DNA from: Atrichornis clamosus
Taxonomy: Eukaryota; Chordata; Aves; Passeriformes; Menuridae
NCBI GenBank assembly: GCA_013400975.1
Contig: WBMZ01009468.1
Location: 1 to 64,000 of the forward strand
Length of the DNA: 64,000 nt
Direction: 5' to 3'
The notes below the pieces were generated by a model, which was given only the letters and a program-made list of their open reading frames with translations, was not told where the DNA came from and did no database searches. Position 1 is the first letter of the stretch; every line of letters begins with the position of its first letter. Positions 37,101-49,299 of this stretch are shown here, piece by piece. The position numbers and the translations under genes were made by a program.

Positions 37101-40100
37101 CACACTTGCAATTTGCAGAATGGAGATGTGTTTTCATTATGAATTTGCCTATTAATAATGTTGATCCACAGCTTTGTATTCCCATCAAGGATCCAAGCTT
37201 GGAAAGGAGCACGTGAATTTTCACATGACTGTAAAATTCATTTATAGCAAGTATCTCTATACTGAAAGGGCTCTTGCATAGCCCTTTTAATGAAAGCATC
37301 TGTTTCTGTGGAAATAGATGTGAATTAAAATGGCACACTGATCTGTGTTGATGATAAAGATGCTGATAAAAATTCTGCCTTGAGATAATCTATACTTTCT
37401 TTTTTAATATTGTTTGTCAGTTTAAGATGCCTGAATGCTGACGTGATGGATGTGGTTTGAAAGCCTGGATGAGTTTTGCTGTCATGGACTTTGCTGCTCA
37501 GTAGAGAGCTGTGCTGTTTGCTGGGCCCTAATTTCCATAGACATTATCGGTTTGACAAAGATACTGCTTTTAAAAACAGAACATTTCTGAAGTGATAAGA
37601 GTTTTAAGTTTCATGCTTGCAGGCTGCCATAGAGTAAATATTTCAGCATCTTTGGAGTGAAGCCAGATGAAGATGATGAGAATGTCACACTGTGTCAGTC
37701 AGGCATATTCAGGCCACAGAACGAAGCTTCCAGGTGTTCACCCAACACCATCCAGGTTTGGGACTTAGCATGGGGTGTGTTTTCAGAAGATGTTCTGGCA
37801 CTTTCAGTTTCTTGGGGAGTGATACAAGGACTTACAGAATTTAAGAGAAGCTAGCTCATGCAGAGCTTTGTGAGCCTTGTGATCTTTGTTTTAAAGCTCT
37901 TCCCAGCTCCGTCACCCCAGTGGTTACCCTGAGCTCATCCCAGTGCTTGTGGAATTGCTGGTTTAGAGGTCCCAAACAACTCGGGGTGCCCAGCCCCAGA
38001 GGGGAGGCAGGGCAGCACATCATCTTGTTTAAGATAAATCTTATATAAGATGAGGGCCCTCAGCTGTCATCTGGCCTGAGGGCAGACTCCAGGGCAGCCA
38101 GACTCTGCTGAGGCCATTGATGCCAGGGCCACAACTTAGAAGTCTTGAACACTTTTTCAGACCCAAGACAGCTTTTGTGCTGCATTTCTTCAAGAAGCAT
38201 ATGGCTGGCTATGTGTCCTGAGAGAATCCCAGCAGAGCCCACACTCACACCTCAGGTCTGGTTCCAGTACGAGTGTAGAAGTCTATTGAAATCTTAAATC
38301 ATTGCTGCTCACCATCCACTGCCTTCAGCCTTTGCTGCTTGTTTGGTGCAGAACTGCCAGTGAGAACTCTTAAATTGAGTAGATTTGACAGGAGCTGGGA
38401 CTTGGTCTGAACTGCCTTGTACAGCAGAACTCACCCTTGCAGCCTTTCTGTGCTTTGCAGCATTTCTGTTACAGACTCTTAATATATGTTAAAGAAGGAA
38501 GGTTGCTGCCCTCACTTACAGCGCTCACTGCAGCCAGCTGGGCAGCAGAACTGAACAGGAATTGAGGCCTGTGGGTACCTTGAGTGGCAGTGAAGACTCC
38601 TGTCCTACCTGGTCCCTCCTTTCCTCCCTCACCCTTTCTGTATTGATGAAACATCTGTTTTTCCTTTCTTGTCAGGCATACGTCCATCTCCAATGTTAAC
38701 ACATATCTTCTAATAATACATTATAAATCTGGACCTTTCTTTATCTAATGTTGATCAAATAACATTTAAGATTGGTGGAAGGAGGACCTGCATTAGTAAC
38801 AGGTACACCCTTGTTTGTGGTATGGAGGTTGGCATTTTGCAGCATTTTACTTTTGTTGAGCTGTAAGTGGTTTCACATAAATGTGCTCTAATGCTGTGCA
38901 TGGATTCTCCTTTAACATTGTGGTTTATTACTTAATTCATTTGAATGCTACTGTTTTGTAGGAAAATATTTGAACTTGATCTGCCTACATAAGATTAAAT
39001 ATGTAGTCACCCCTAATGAAGCTCCATTTGGTGATACTTGAGTAATCTCTCAAAGTCAAAATCGAGGAGTATGGATGGAATGGAGCATGTAAGTTTGCAC
39101 AGTGACTGCTGATCTGTGGATAAACAGGCTTTTAGCCTCCAGCAGGATCATGCTCTCAGTGTGCAGAAGTATTACACACACAACTGGGCTTTTCAATTTC
39201 TCTTGTGGGTGGAAAGGGATGATGGAATTATTACAAAGCTGGAATACCACAGTTCTTGTATTGCAGCAAAATACTTGCATCTCAAGTCCTCAACTTCTCC
39301 ATTTTTCTTTTGCATTGATCTAATACAAACTCTGGATTAAGTTCCAGTCCATCTGCAAGATGGGATTCAGCAGGTAATGGAGAGAATGGGAACAGTTGCT
39401 GTCCATGTCCCTGTGGCTGTCTGGTACCACTTTTGTACTCTCCAGTGCAAAACCTGTTGTGTTCAATGGTTTTGGTTTTTTTTCCTTTCCAATACCTCTT
39501 CATGTGTTCTACAGATCCTGCTGCAAGCATTAGAGGTTTTGATGGAAACCCAGATATTTTGTTCTGGGTGTGGTGTTTATTATCTAGACTCTGCTCTTGC
39601 TTAACCTGTTTTATCCTGTGTAAGAAAGCTGATGTTCTGTAATGCTCTTAATGTGTCCTGGAGCTTTAGACCTCCTTTGTCCCAGAAAGTCAATGGAATC
39701 AATACAGAATAATTAGCATTTGTGGCTTATCCAAATAGTGGCAGCCCTCTGGAATTTAAATAAAGGCAGAAGAGTGACTTAATCCTTCTCATGTCTGAGA
39801 AAAGGATGAGGCTTAAGCTGTATCTTGGAAAGCTGTTGAAGTAGAGGAGAGAACTTTGGCTTCCTTCTGGTCTGCACAGGGACACGTTCCTTTAGTCAGA
39901 AGGGAAACAGCAGAGCCAGCTCACGTATGGCAGGGTTAAAAACCTGCTCAGGCTATCTGAAAACACTGACTTCATGACTTTGGAGACTGTGTACTCAAAA
40001 ATGATTCTTGCTGAACAGGCATTCTAGAAGAGTGTTCCCCTTACAATAACAGCAGCAAAGCCAGAGGCTGTCAGGCCAGGAGCTGCCTTGCAAAGGTGGC

Positions 40101-43100
40101 TGAAAGGTGCATTTTTCTCCACACCAATTAAAAAAAGTTTTGCCTTGGCATCAGGCCATAAGGGGAAAACCAGGGCATGTGCAAAATTAGCAGTAGGCAG
40201 TGAAGAAACAAACCCAGATGGTTGTGAGCTTGCTGTCACAAATACCTATGCCTTTCACAAACGCAGGGTGTTTTTCTTTGCCGTGTGCATCAGGTTGGAC
40301 ACAAACATTTGCGATGTGCAGGTATCGACTCCATTGCATTCTGACTGTCAAGGAGCAAGGCTTTTGCCATTCATTGGGTGCTCTACTGCTGCCATATGTG
40401 GCCAGCAAAAAAAATTGCTCCTCAGCTCAGAATCTCTTTGATATGCCTGAGGTGCTGTCAGCTGTGGTTTGCTGGATATGATAACTGGAATTGACGTTAT
40501 CAGTTACTTTATGAAACCTGCGGAAAGATCTGGGGAAATGAAGCCTGGTCATTCTCTGGGGGGAAAAAGGCTCTGAAAACAGAAGGTTCTTGGTTTAGAA
40601 ATCGTTCAACTTTGTAGGTGTAGTGTCTTGAGAGTGAAGTATCTGTGGGGCACAGGAGATGTGGGTGATGTGGGAGCGTGTGGTGGAGTGACTGGAGAGA
40701 GGTGAGGAGCAGTTCTTGGGGTGTGGGTCAGTCTGGGTGCCATGGCTGCTCCCTCTGGCTTGCCTTCCATCTGCTGGGTTTTAGGGAATTTATTTTGACC
40801 TTGTATTTAAAAGATGTAGTCCTTTAAAAAAAAAAAATTGCTTTTTGTAGCTTTTGATTGAATTTTGGACTAAGGTTCCCTCCTCCAAGTGCAGCAGGCA
40901 CCTTTTTTTACCCCTTTTTGTTAATATCATGACAGATGAAGATTTGTCCATGAGGCTGCACATGTGGGTAGTTTGGGGGGAGTGGGAACATGGACTATCC
41001 TGAACTATTCAATTGTTAAATTTCTTTTTATGTTGTCTTGATATCTGAATGTTGTGTAATGTCTCTCAAAATTAAAATACATACAAAAATATTAAGGAAT
41101 GCTGGAGATACTGAAGTATCTTCAGCAATTTCTTTGAGACTCTCATCTCATTATGTGCTTGAGACTTTACCTGTTTTTAAGTTTTTATTTTCTTTTCTAA
41201 TATTAAGTTAGGACCTGCAACATTGATATATGATGCTTTTAAAAAAACCCTATTTCTTGAATAGGATGATAACCCTGGGACTTGTTTGTAGCACTCATAC
41301 TTCGTCCTGTGTCTGATGTTGGAAGGGCTTGATGGATGTTTTTCCTTTCAGGCTTCCCAGCAGATGAATTGCAGCTGTGAATGTCAACGGTGGCCAAGTC
41401 AGATACCTCTGTTTACATGCTGTCCTCATATTTTTTAACCCAATATTGTACACTGCTTTTAAGTATGTTATTTTTATTCAAATCCTCTTGACCAAACCCG
41501 AGAATTAATGCAATTAATTCTGCTTATGTAGAGGTTGAGCACCTGCCTATGTGATATTGCCCGGGTGGCTTCTGCATCTGAGGCTTCAGTTTCATTTCCC
41601 TCTTTTCAAAGGGTTTGTGTGTGTATCCCCCCAGCACCACTCAGCTTCCTGGATTGTGTAGGGAGAAATGTGGGATGTGGGGCTGGTTTGTTCTTCCCTG
41701 CTGTGCCTTTGAACCTCTCCTTTGAGGACTCTTTATTGAGTCATTTTGGGGGAAGAAGGTGACTGGGGAGCTCTGATGTCAAGTACAAAATAAGACTGCA
41801 GCCATATCACTTGATACGGTTCCCCTTAAATGCCAAATTGTGAATTTCCTCAGAGGCAGAATGAGTTTTTTGGGCATCTCTCCAGGAGTCAAAGAATCCC
41901 AATTCTAGAGGTCACTGGACTGAAAAAAGCCAAGAAAATGAGAAGTTAATGCAGAAATAACTGAAGAGAAAGAAGTTGAAAGCCCTTCTGCCTTGTACCT
42001 GGGCAGTTGACCCCTTGGGAGGTAATGGCCTACAAGATGGGCTTGTTCCTTCCTGCAGGACCTTTTAACTGAGGAAGGCAAGGTCTTCAGCAATCAATAG
42101 AAAGTTCTTGGGTTGAGGGGGGGGTGTGCAGGCTTGGCTCTCTGGTAGCCACAGCTACCACAGGTTGCTGCCCAGGCTCACCTGGGTGGGGTGGGCTCCT
42201 GCTCATCTCCACTGCTGTAATTCACAGCTCTGCTCACCCTGAGGGGCTGCTCCTGTGTGTGCAGATGCTCAGGGGTCTCCTCTGGGAGCTGTGGAGATCC
42301 TGTGAGGAATGTGTGTGTAGAGAAGAAGGTGGTAATCAAGCAAATCTTCCTGTCCTGGTACTCCCCCATATGCTCTCGTGAAGGCTTATTCTGAGAGAAT
42401 GTAAAACTGGCTTTTTGGTGACAGCTACTGAATTCTCCAAACCTCCTCTAGATTTTTATCCCCAGCCAGTTCTGTAGTGCTGTGGAAACCTATTCCCCTG
42501 ACACCCAGTTATGGTATCCTCAGCTGGATTTGAGGAACTCTTTCTGAAAGAGCAGGACTATGAGTGCAGAGGGCACTTGTATCCCCTGGGAGTATTCCTG
42601 GTGTTATTTCCAGTGGATTGATTATTTTCTGCATTTTGTAAACTTGCTCTGTGACTTTGATTATATTACCCACTTCTGGAGCAATGCCTGTGTAAAGGGA
42701 AGGGTGCTTTCTGTGCTAGACTGCAGTGAAGTGTGTATTCAGTTACAACTTATTTCTTGGTGTAAAATTGAATTTAACCAGCTGGGTTTTTCAGATTACT
42801 GTCAGCTTAAGTACCTTCAATCTCCCTGTTTTTCTGTGCCAGTTTTTGCAGTTCTGTATATTAATTCTGTTTGTTTTGAATAGCTGTTACTTTGTCATCT
42901 ATCTAATGCTAATTTAAATCATGTATCTAATGATCTCTTTAGAAGTAGAGGCTGATACAATAAAAATGTGAAATGCCTCTGCATCCTAGAGCACTCTGCT
43001 TTGCTTTCCTTTCTTTTTCTGTATGCTGAGGTGATGCCACCTCTCCCTCCACCTCAGATGTGCTGACTGTTCCTAAATGGTTTATTTCCTTTGACATTCA

Positions 43101-43439
43101 TTTTCTTTTGAAAGAAACTACTTGGTATGTGTCAGGCTTGTGCCGGAATTTTAAATACTTTAATGCATTCTTATTATCTGCAAGGGTGGCTGGCTAATTA
43201 GTTAGCTTAGTAAATAATGGCTTGGTGGTGCTTCCGTGAGAAAAGAAGGTATGCACACCACGTTTTTAGTGCTTTTTAATCCCACATGGTGCCCCTGTGA
43301 GTCACTTGCTTTAGGTGATGTGGAAGTGATGTGAATGAGGCTGTTGATTCGCTTAAAATGCACTCAGTGGGATCCCCGTCCAGGGCAGCCAGGGCTGGCT
43401 GGGTCTAGGCCCTTTTGACTTCTTGGGAGCTTCACCTGA
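31191..43439 (+). other. CTNNA1: CTNNA1 intron 7, proximal part, no gene seen
   Basis: This is the start of a very large intron that runs past the end of the window (at least 32.8 kb). These 12 kb are mostly AT-rich, anonymous sequence. I see no clear young retroposon. Around 34420-34570 there are phrases resembling old CR1 sequence, too decayed to call. Poly-A/T runs occur (for example 40827-40838). Reading frames of up to 155 residues are not protein-like. Confidence 0.8.
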
Positions 43440-43935
43440 CTCCACAGAAACTCAACCTGCAGCCCTGGGCCCAGCACAGGAAGGACCTGGAGCTGCTGGA
43501 GAGAGGCCAGAGGAGGCACCAGGATGGTCAGAGGGATGGAGCAGCTCTGCGGGGAGGAAAGGCTGGGAGAGCTGGGATTGTTCAGCCTGGAGAGGAGAAG
43601 CTTTGGGGTGACCTCACTGTGGCCTTGCAGGGCCTGAAGGGGCTACAGGAGAGATGGAGAGAGACTGTTTACAGGGATGGAGTGACAGGACACAGGGAAT
43701 GGCTTCCCACTGCCAGAGGGTAGGGTTAGATGGGATATTGGGAAGGAATTGTTCCCTGTGAGGGTGGTGAGGCCCTGGCACAGGGTGCCCAGAGCAGCTG
43801 TGGCTGCCCCTGGATCCCTGGAATTGTCCAAGGCCAGGCTGGACGGGGCTTGGAGCAACCTGGGATAGTGGAAAGTGTCCCTATCCATGGTTTTAAGGTC
43901 CCTTCCAACCCAGGCTATTCTGGGATTCTGTGATA
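43440..43935 (+). mobile_element. CR1 LINE 3' fragment, sense orientation
   Basis: About 495 bp carry the same ordered CR1 blocks as the copy at 3020-3596: 'gggcccagcacaggaagg', 'ggagctgctggagagagg', 'ttcagcctggagaggagaag', 'gtgagggtggtgaggccctg', 'tgtccaaggccaggctgga', and the terminus 'ccttccaacccaggctattctgggattctgtgat'-like end. In the first 140 bases the two copies differ at only a few positions, which suggests recent activity of one subfamily. This copy has no internal duplication where the other has an N. Confidence 0.9.
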
Positions 43936-45306
43936 AAGAGGAGATATTGCTTCTTTTGGTGCTGGTGAGGCTTGAGGTGCTTGACAGTCAGCTTTTCATG
44001 CCATTCCTGGTTTTTAATGCCCATTGCTTCCCGGCAAAGGCAACCTCATAGCTAGTTTTGCTGTTGCTGTATTGCAGGTTAAGGCTGCTGAATTCTTTCC
44101 TATAGGAAATACTTTAAAATCGGTTGCAAATTAAACCTATTTATATTTCTAATAATGAATAAAGGATACATTAATTCTAACTTTGAATGTCTTGTGACCG
44201 TATTGGTAGGATTGCTTTATTATCTGTTTCTCCAAGCTGTCTTGCCAGGAGTTAGGTGGCTTTATTCCCAGATTTATAATGCATTCTCTTCCTCTTGGAA
44301 AGGGCATATGCTGTCTTGGCTCACTCCTTTTAATTTGAGTTTTGCAGGGGTCTGTGTTGTTCCAATTTTAGTTGTTCTATTTCTAAAGCCTTTTGCACAC
44401 ATGTAAAATTTGATAAAAAATACAATATCTCAAGGCTTTTATAATTGCTGCAGGTATAAAGTTCAGTCTGTTTTTCATGTTTCTGGATATATCTATCAGT
44501 CCATGTAATCTGCAAAGAAAAACTTGAGGTATTCCTTAGATAAGGTTGCTAATTAACATCAAAAAGAAAAATCAGGCTTGTAAAGGCAGCTCTGGTAGAG
44601 CATCGCTCCCCAGCCCCAGCAGCTCTCTGGTGGCTCCTGCAGAAGTGGTTTGTCCCCTGATTTGGTATTCTGGGACGTTCCCCCATCCATCCTGCTTCTC
44701 CCATCTAACCAGGCATACTGAAAGTGGGGTGAATTGACCTGTAGCCAAGCTTAACCAGTCGTCACTCAACACAATCGCTTGGGAGGAAGTGGCTGGAAGG
44801 GTTGATGAAATGTTGGGCTGCCCGCCTTGAGCTCCTGGTTGTCACTCACAGCAGCCTGGATCAGATCTCACCTGGCTGCACAGCAGCTGGGAGATCCAGC
44901 ATCATTTTGATCTGGGTGCTGCATGAAGAGACACTGTAGGCTCAGAACAGCCTTTATCAGCAATTCTGATCCATTCCAGGGCCTGTGGGGCTGTTGTGAC
45001 ATGGTGCTGTCCTGCTGCTGTTCCATCACAGGTTTTCTGCTCGTGTCTGGGCTGGGTGGGAGCTGGGAGTTGTGGTCCAGGGGGAGGCCCAGCCTGGAGC
45101 AGCCCGGCTGGGAGTGCTGAAGTCCTGGCACCTCACAGCAGGGAAAAGGAGGAGCACGGGATTGCAAACTGCAGAAGGAGTAGGATGCCAGACCTGCTGC
45201 AAAATAACCTCTTTGCATCTGGGGTCGTGTGAAGTAGAGCCGCAGCACTCCTCTGTCTCCCATCTGTTGTGGAGGCAGGAACTGCCATGGCACAGAGGGA
45301 GTGACC

Positions 45307-45446
45307 CTGAGGTGGGCTCAGGTGGTCAGAGTGTGATGTTAATAACACCAGGGTTGTGCTTCAATCCCTGCGTGGGCCATTCACCTGGGAGCTGGAATTG
45401 ATGGTCCTTATGCGTGCCTTCCAGCTCCCAGTGCTCTGTGATCTGA
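45307..45446 (+). mobile_element. tRNA-Ile-derived SINE with CR1 tail (TguSINE1-type)
   Basis: Positions 45307-45379 align along their whole length with a vertebrate isoleucine tRNA. They show an A-box-like GGCTCAGGTGGTCAGAG, an anticodon arm region GTTAATAACACC (anticodon position AAT), a decayed B box TTCAATCCCTG, and the 3' acceptor end GGGCCA. It is followed directly by 'ttcacctgggagctggaatt' and a stretch matching the avian CR1 3' end, closing with ctctgtgatctgag. That tRNA head plus CR1 tail is the structure known from zebra finch TguSINE1, a SINE moved by CR1 machinery. Several stem positions and the B box are mutated, so it is not a working tRNA gene. Confidence 0.8.
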
Positions 45447-46750
45447 GTGTGCTGCTGGAAGGGGGCCTGGCACACTGGGCCAGGGTGGGTCAGAGCCCTT
45501 CAGCTGCCTCTGAGCTCATGGAAACTTGTTCAGAGTAAGGAGAAACAGAAGCCTCTTCCATCTGCAAAAGGTTTCAGGTAATTCGCTTTGTTAATGCTGG
45601 GTCCAGGTCTGCCTTGTAGAGCCCCAGCATCCTGATTTAATGGAAACTGGGGAAACTCAGTTCTGTGAAAAGTCTGGTTTAGCATATGATGTATTATTGC
45701 CAATTTGGGTTTTCTTTTGAGCTTTTAGGGAAAAGATGTATGTTGTTGCAGGATGACTTTCTTGGCACCCTAGCACTTTCCTACCATTACGTACCTGGAT
45801 GAATAGGTATTTTTGCTTCAGTGGTGGAGATGTGTTGCAGAAGTGTAGAACCTTTGTGCTGTATATCATAAAACCTATGCTGTTAACTTCTTTTAGAGAT
45901 AAGAATAAGCCTTAAGAGAACACTGTTACCTGGTAGTGGTACAAAAGTAGTACAAAACGTTTGAGAATCTGTTGTTTTTCAGACCTGACAAACACCTCTC
46001 TTCATCCCTTCCCTTCCTTCCCCACATAACAGGTGCAAATAATAGTAAAAAAAATTACTTTCTGATGTTGCAACAATGCTTTTTTGCCTTCAGGAAATAA
46101 TACATTGATAGCACTAGACACTAATTTTAGAGGTTTGATTTCACCATCACTTAAAAGAGGACTTGTAGACTATCCTGAGTTGGAAGAACTCACAAGGATT
46201 GAGTCCAGCCCAACAATCCCCCCCTGTCCCTGGAAGCGCTGTCCAAAGGCTCCTGGGGCTCTGGCAGCCTTGGGGCCGTGCCCATTCCCTGGGGAGCCTG
46301 CTCAGTGCCCAGCAGCCTCTGGGGGAAGAAGAACCTTTTCCTGCTCTCCAGCCCGAGCCTCCCTGGCCCAGCTCCAGCCGTTCCCTGGTGCTGTCCCTGG
46401 TCCCAGGGAGCAGAGCTCGGAGCTGCCCCTGCGCTGCCCCTCGGGAGGAGCTGCAGCCCCCGGGGAGCTCTGCCCTCAGCCTGCTCTGCTCCAGCTGAAC
46501 ACACCCAGGGCCCTCAGCCGCTCCTCGGGTGGCCCCTCCAGACCCTTCCCATCCCCGTGTGCCCCNCTGCAGACCCATCCCCGTGTGCCCCCTTTGGACA
46601 CTCTGGAACAGCTTCAGATCTCCCTGACATTGTGGCACCCAGAACTGCCCCAGCACTGGAGGTGAGGCCGCCCCAGTGCAGAGCAGAGCAGGACAATCCC
46701 CTCCTTGATGTTGCCAGGACAGGGATGTCTCTCCTGGCTCCAGGGTACTG

Positions 46751-47536
46751 CTAACTTGTGTTCAACTGGCTGTGGGCCAGGACCCCCAGGTCCCTTCCTG
46801 CAGCTGCTTTCCAGTCTCTCATTCCCAGTCCATACACACAGCCAGGGTTGTCCCATCCCAAGTGCAGAATCGGGCACTTGCCCTTGCTGAACTTCATCTG
46901 GTTGGTGATGGCCCATCTCTCTAATCTGAGGTGTCTATGCTGGGCCTCTCTGCCCTCGAGGAAGTCGAGAGCTTCTCCCAGTTTAGTGTTGTCAGTGAAC
47001 ACTCTTAGTCTTCCTTTGAGTCCTACATCCACGTCGTTTATGAAGATGCTGAAGAGCACAGGGCCGAGGATGGAGCCTGCTGTCACCCCAGTCACTGTCA
47101 CCCTTGCTGCCTGAGCCATGAGCCAGTCTCACCCATCACAGCTACCCAGCTTTAGGCTGGACACTTTGCCCAGAAGGATCCTGGGAGAGACAGTATCAGA
47201 AGCTTTGCTGATGTCCAAAGAGATTACATCAACTGGCTTCCCTTGATCAGCCAGGTGCATTACCCTGTTGTAGAAGGAAATCAAGTTTGACAAGCAGGAC
47301 TTCACCCTCATGAAGCCATGCTGGCTGTGACTGATGTCTGCATTGTCCTCCAGGTGTCTTTCAACACCTCCCAGAATAATCTTCTCCATAACTTTGCCAG
47401 GCACTGAAGTGACAGTGACAGGCCTGGAGTTTCCGGGGTCCTCCTTCTTGCCCTTCTTGAAAATCAGGACAATGTTCACCAGCTTCCAGTCAGCTGGGAC
47501 CTCTCCAGATTCCCAACACCACTCAAAAATCATCAA
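46751..47536 (-). pseudogene. CR1 ORF2 reverse-transcriptase domain, degraded
   Basis: Two minus-strand frames carry the CR1 reverse transcriptase. The first (47129-47536) reads through EVPADWKLVNIVLIFKKGKK, PVTVTSVPGKVMEKII and VDVISLDISKASDTV, the fingers/palm motifs of non-LTR reverse transcriptases. The second (46751-47119) has GSILGPVLFSIFINDVD, then VFTDNTKLG in place of the usual F/YADD motif, then ITNQMKFSKGKCPILHLG. The second catalytic aspartate of the YxDD box is therefore asparagine. That change and the frame break between the two parts show the enzyme is dead. Confidence 0.88.
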
Positions 47537-47607
47537 GAGAGATTTTGTGATGGCATCAGCAGCTCTTTGAGGATTCTTGGATGAATCCCATCAGACCCCA
47601 TGGATTT

Positions 47608-48018
47608 TTAGGGATCCAGCTGGAGCAGCAGATCCTGCACAATTTCAGGGTCAACTGGGAGTTGATCGTGGTCACAGTCGTGGTCCTCCAGCTCACGGCA
47701 CTGAGACCCCCTTGGTCTGTCATCTGTGAAGCCAGAGCCAAATAATGTGTTAAACAGCTCTGCCTTGTCCCTGTCCCTGGTTGTGAGGTGACCATCCTCA
47801 TCCTGGAGCACCTTGATATTATTTCTACACTGCCTTTTGCCATTAATATATTGGAAAATTGTTATTGTCCCCCACAGTTCTGGCAACTCCAACTCCAGCT
47901 GAGCTTTTCCCACATGAATTTTCTCCCCATAGTGGTGAGCAGCATCTCTGTGTTCTTCCCATGTCACCTGATTTTGCTTCCACTGGGCACACACCTTACT
48001 TTTTTGCCTTCTTTCCAA
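47608..48018 (-). pseudogene. CR1 ORF2 linker region between endonuclease and reverse transcriptase
   Basis: The minus-strand frame contains VCAQWKQNQVTWEEHRDAAH and then INGKRQCRNNIKVLQDEDGH followed by KAELFNTLFGSGFTD. This matches the CR1 stretch just before the reverse transcriptase, where a basic, tryptophan-containing region leads to a 'vLlde.G.l...d.eKAe.fN..F.svFt' block. It is separated from the flanking parts by frame breaks. Confidence 0.8.
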
Positions 48019-48114
48019 GAGAAGGTCCCTGTTTGGCCAAGCCAGCCTCCTGCCTTGCCTGCTTGACTGCTGACATTTGGGAATTGCTGCTCCTGTGCCC
48101 TTAGGAGGTGATGT

Positions 48115-48672
48115 TTAACAAGTGACCAGCACTGATGGATCCCAGCACCTGCAAAAACATTTTCCCTGGGAACATTGCTTACTAATTCCCTGAAGTCTGC
48201 TCTCGTGTCCAGGGGGAAGTTCTGCTGGCACTTTTTCCCCTGTCACCAGAGATTTTAAACTTGATGGCTCTGTGGTCACCGTGGCCAAGATGGCAGCAAG
48301 TCTCCACTTGGCCACGAGATCCACTCTGTTGACAAGCAGTAGATCCAGAAGGGCATCTTTCTGAGGCTCCCTTAGCACCTGTTTCATAAAGTTGCCATTC
48401 AGGCTTTTCAGGAATCTTCTGGCCTGGATTGTACCACCTGTGTGATGCTCCCAGTGAATTTCTGGCAGGTTGAAGTCCCCCATAAGGACAAGGGCAGTTG
48501 ACTTGGAAGTGTCCATTAGTTCCTCAAAGAATGATTTATGAGCATCATTGTCCTGGCTGGGAGATCCAGAGTAGATTCCCATTATGACATCCACATTATT
48601 TGCTTGCCCCTTGATCCTTATCCAGAGGCTCTCAACTGCGCCATTGCCAACTGTGAGCTCCAGCCATTCCAA
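48115..48672 (-). pseudogene. CR1 ORF2 apurinic endonuclease domain, partial
   Basis: The minus-strand frame reads SLWIRIKGQANNVDVIMGIY, then a helix with DAHKSFFEELMDTSK, then the family signature LVLMGDFNLPEIHWE, then KDALLDLLLVNRVDLV. This is the second half of the APE-type endonuclease of CR1. The N-terminal half of the domain lies at higher coordinates and is broken. The ending is frame-shifted relative to the usual SDH motif, so catalysis is not expected. Confidence 0.85.
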
Positions 48673-49299
48673 CCCTTCTGTTACATCCAGTGCTACCCCC
48701 TGCCTCTTCTGCCCTGCCTGTCCCTCCTGAAGAGCCTGGGATCTTCCAACCGGGCACTCCAGCCACAGGACTCATCCCACCAGGTGTCACTTGTGCCAGT
48801 GATGTCAAATCCCTGGGACTGGACCACAGCCTTCAGCTCCTGGTGTTTGCTCCTCAGGCTCTGTGCATTAGTGTAGAAGCATTTCAGGTGTGGTACTTTG
48901 TAGCCACTCCTGAAGCAGATTGAGGAAATCCCAGTAGTGCTGGTTTCCTCAAGTTTTGGTATACCATCCCATTGCTCATCACTGGCAATCCTGGTATTTT
49001 TCCTTTCCCCTCTTCCAGTCTAGTTTAAAGCTCTGTCAGTGAGCCCTGCTAGCTCCTGTGCTGGAACTTTTTGCCATCTGAGACAGTTGCATCCTGTCAG
49101 GTGTCAGCAGACCAGGTGTTGAATCCCATGGCCAAAAAAAACCCAAATTTTGCCCCTGACACCAACCTCAAAGCTGCACACTGGCCTGATGGTCTTGCCT
49201 GTTCCTATCAATATTATTCCTCATTACTGGAAGGATTGAGGAAATTGCTACCCGTGCTTCTGGTCCTTCAACTAATCATCCCAGGGCCCTGAAGTATCT

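Noticed and set aside
45307..45379. Possible functional tRNA-Ile gene
   Set aside because: The B box and several stem positions are mutated and it is fused to a CR1 tail, so it is the head of a SINE.
46084..46665. Plus-strand reading frame of 193 codons
   Set aside because: It is the antisense of the GC-rich CR1 3' UTR and crosses an assembly N; it has no protein-family features.
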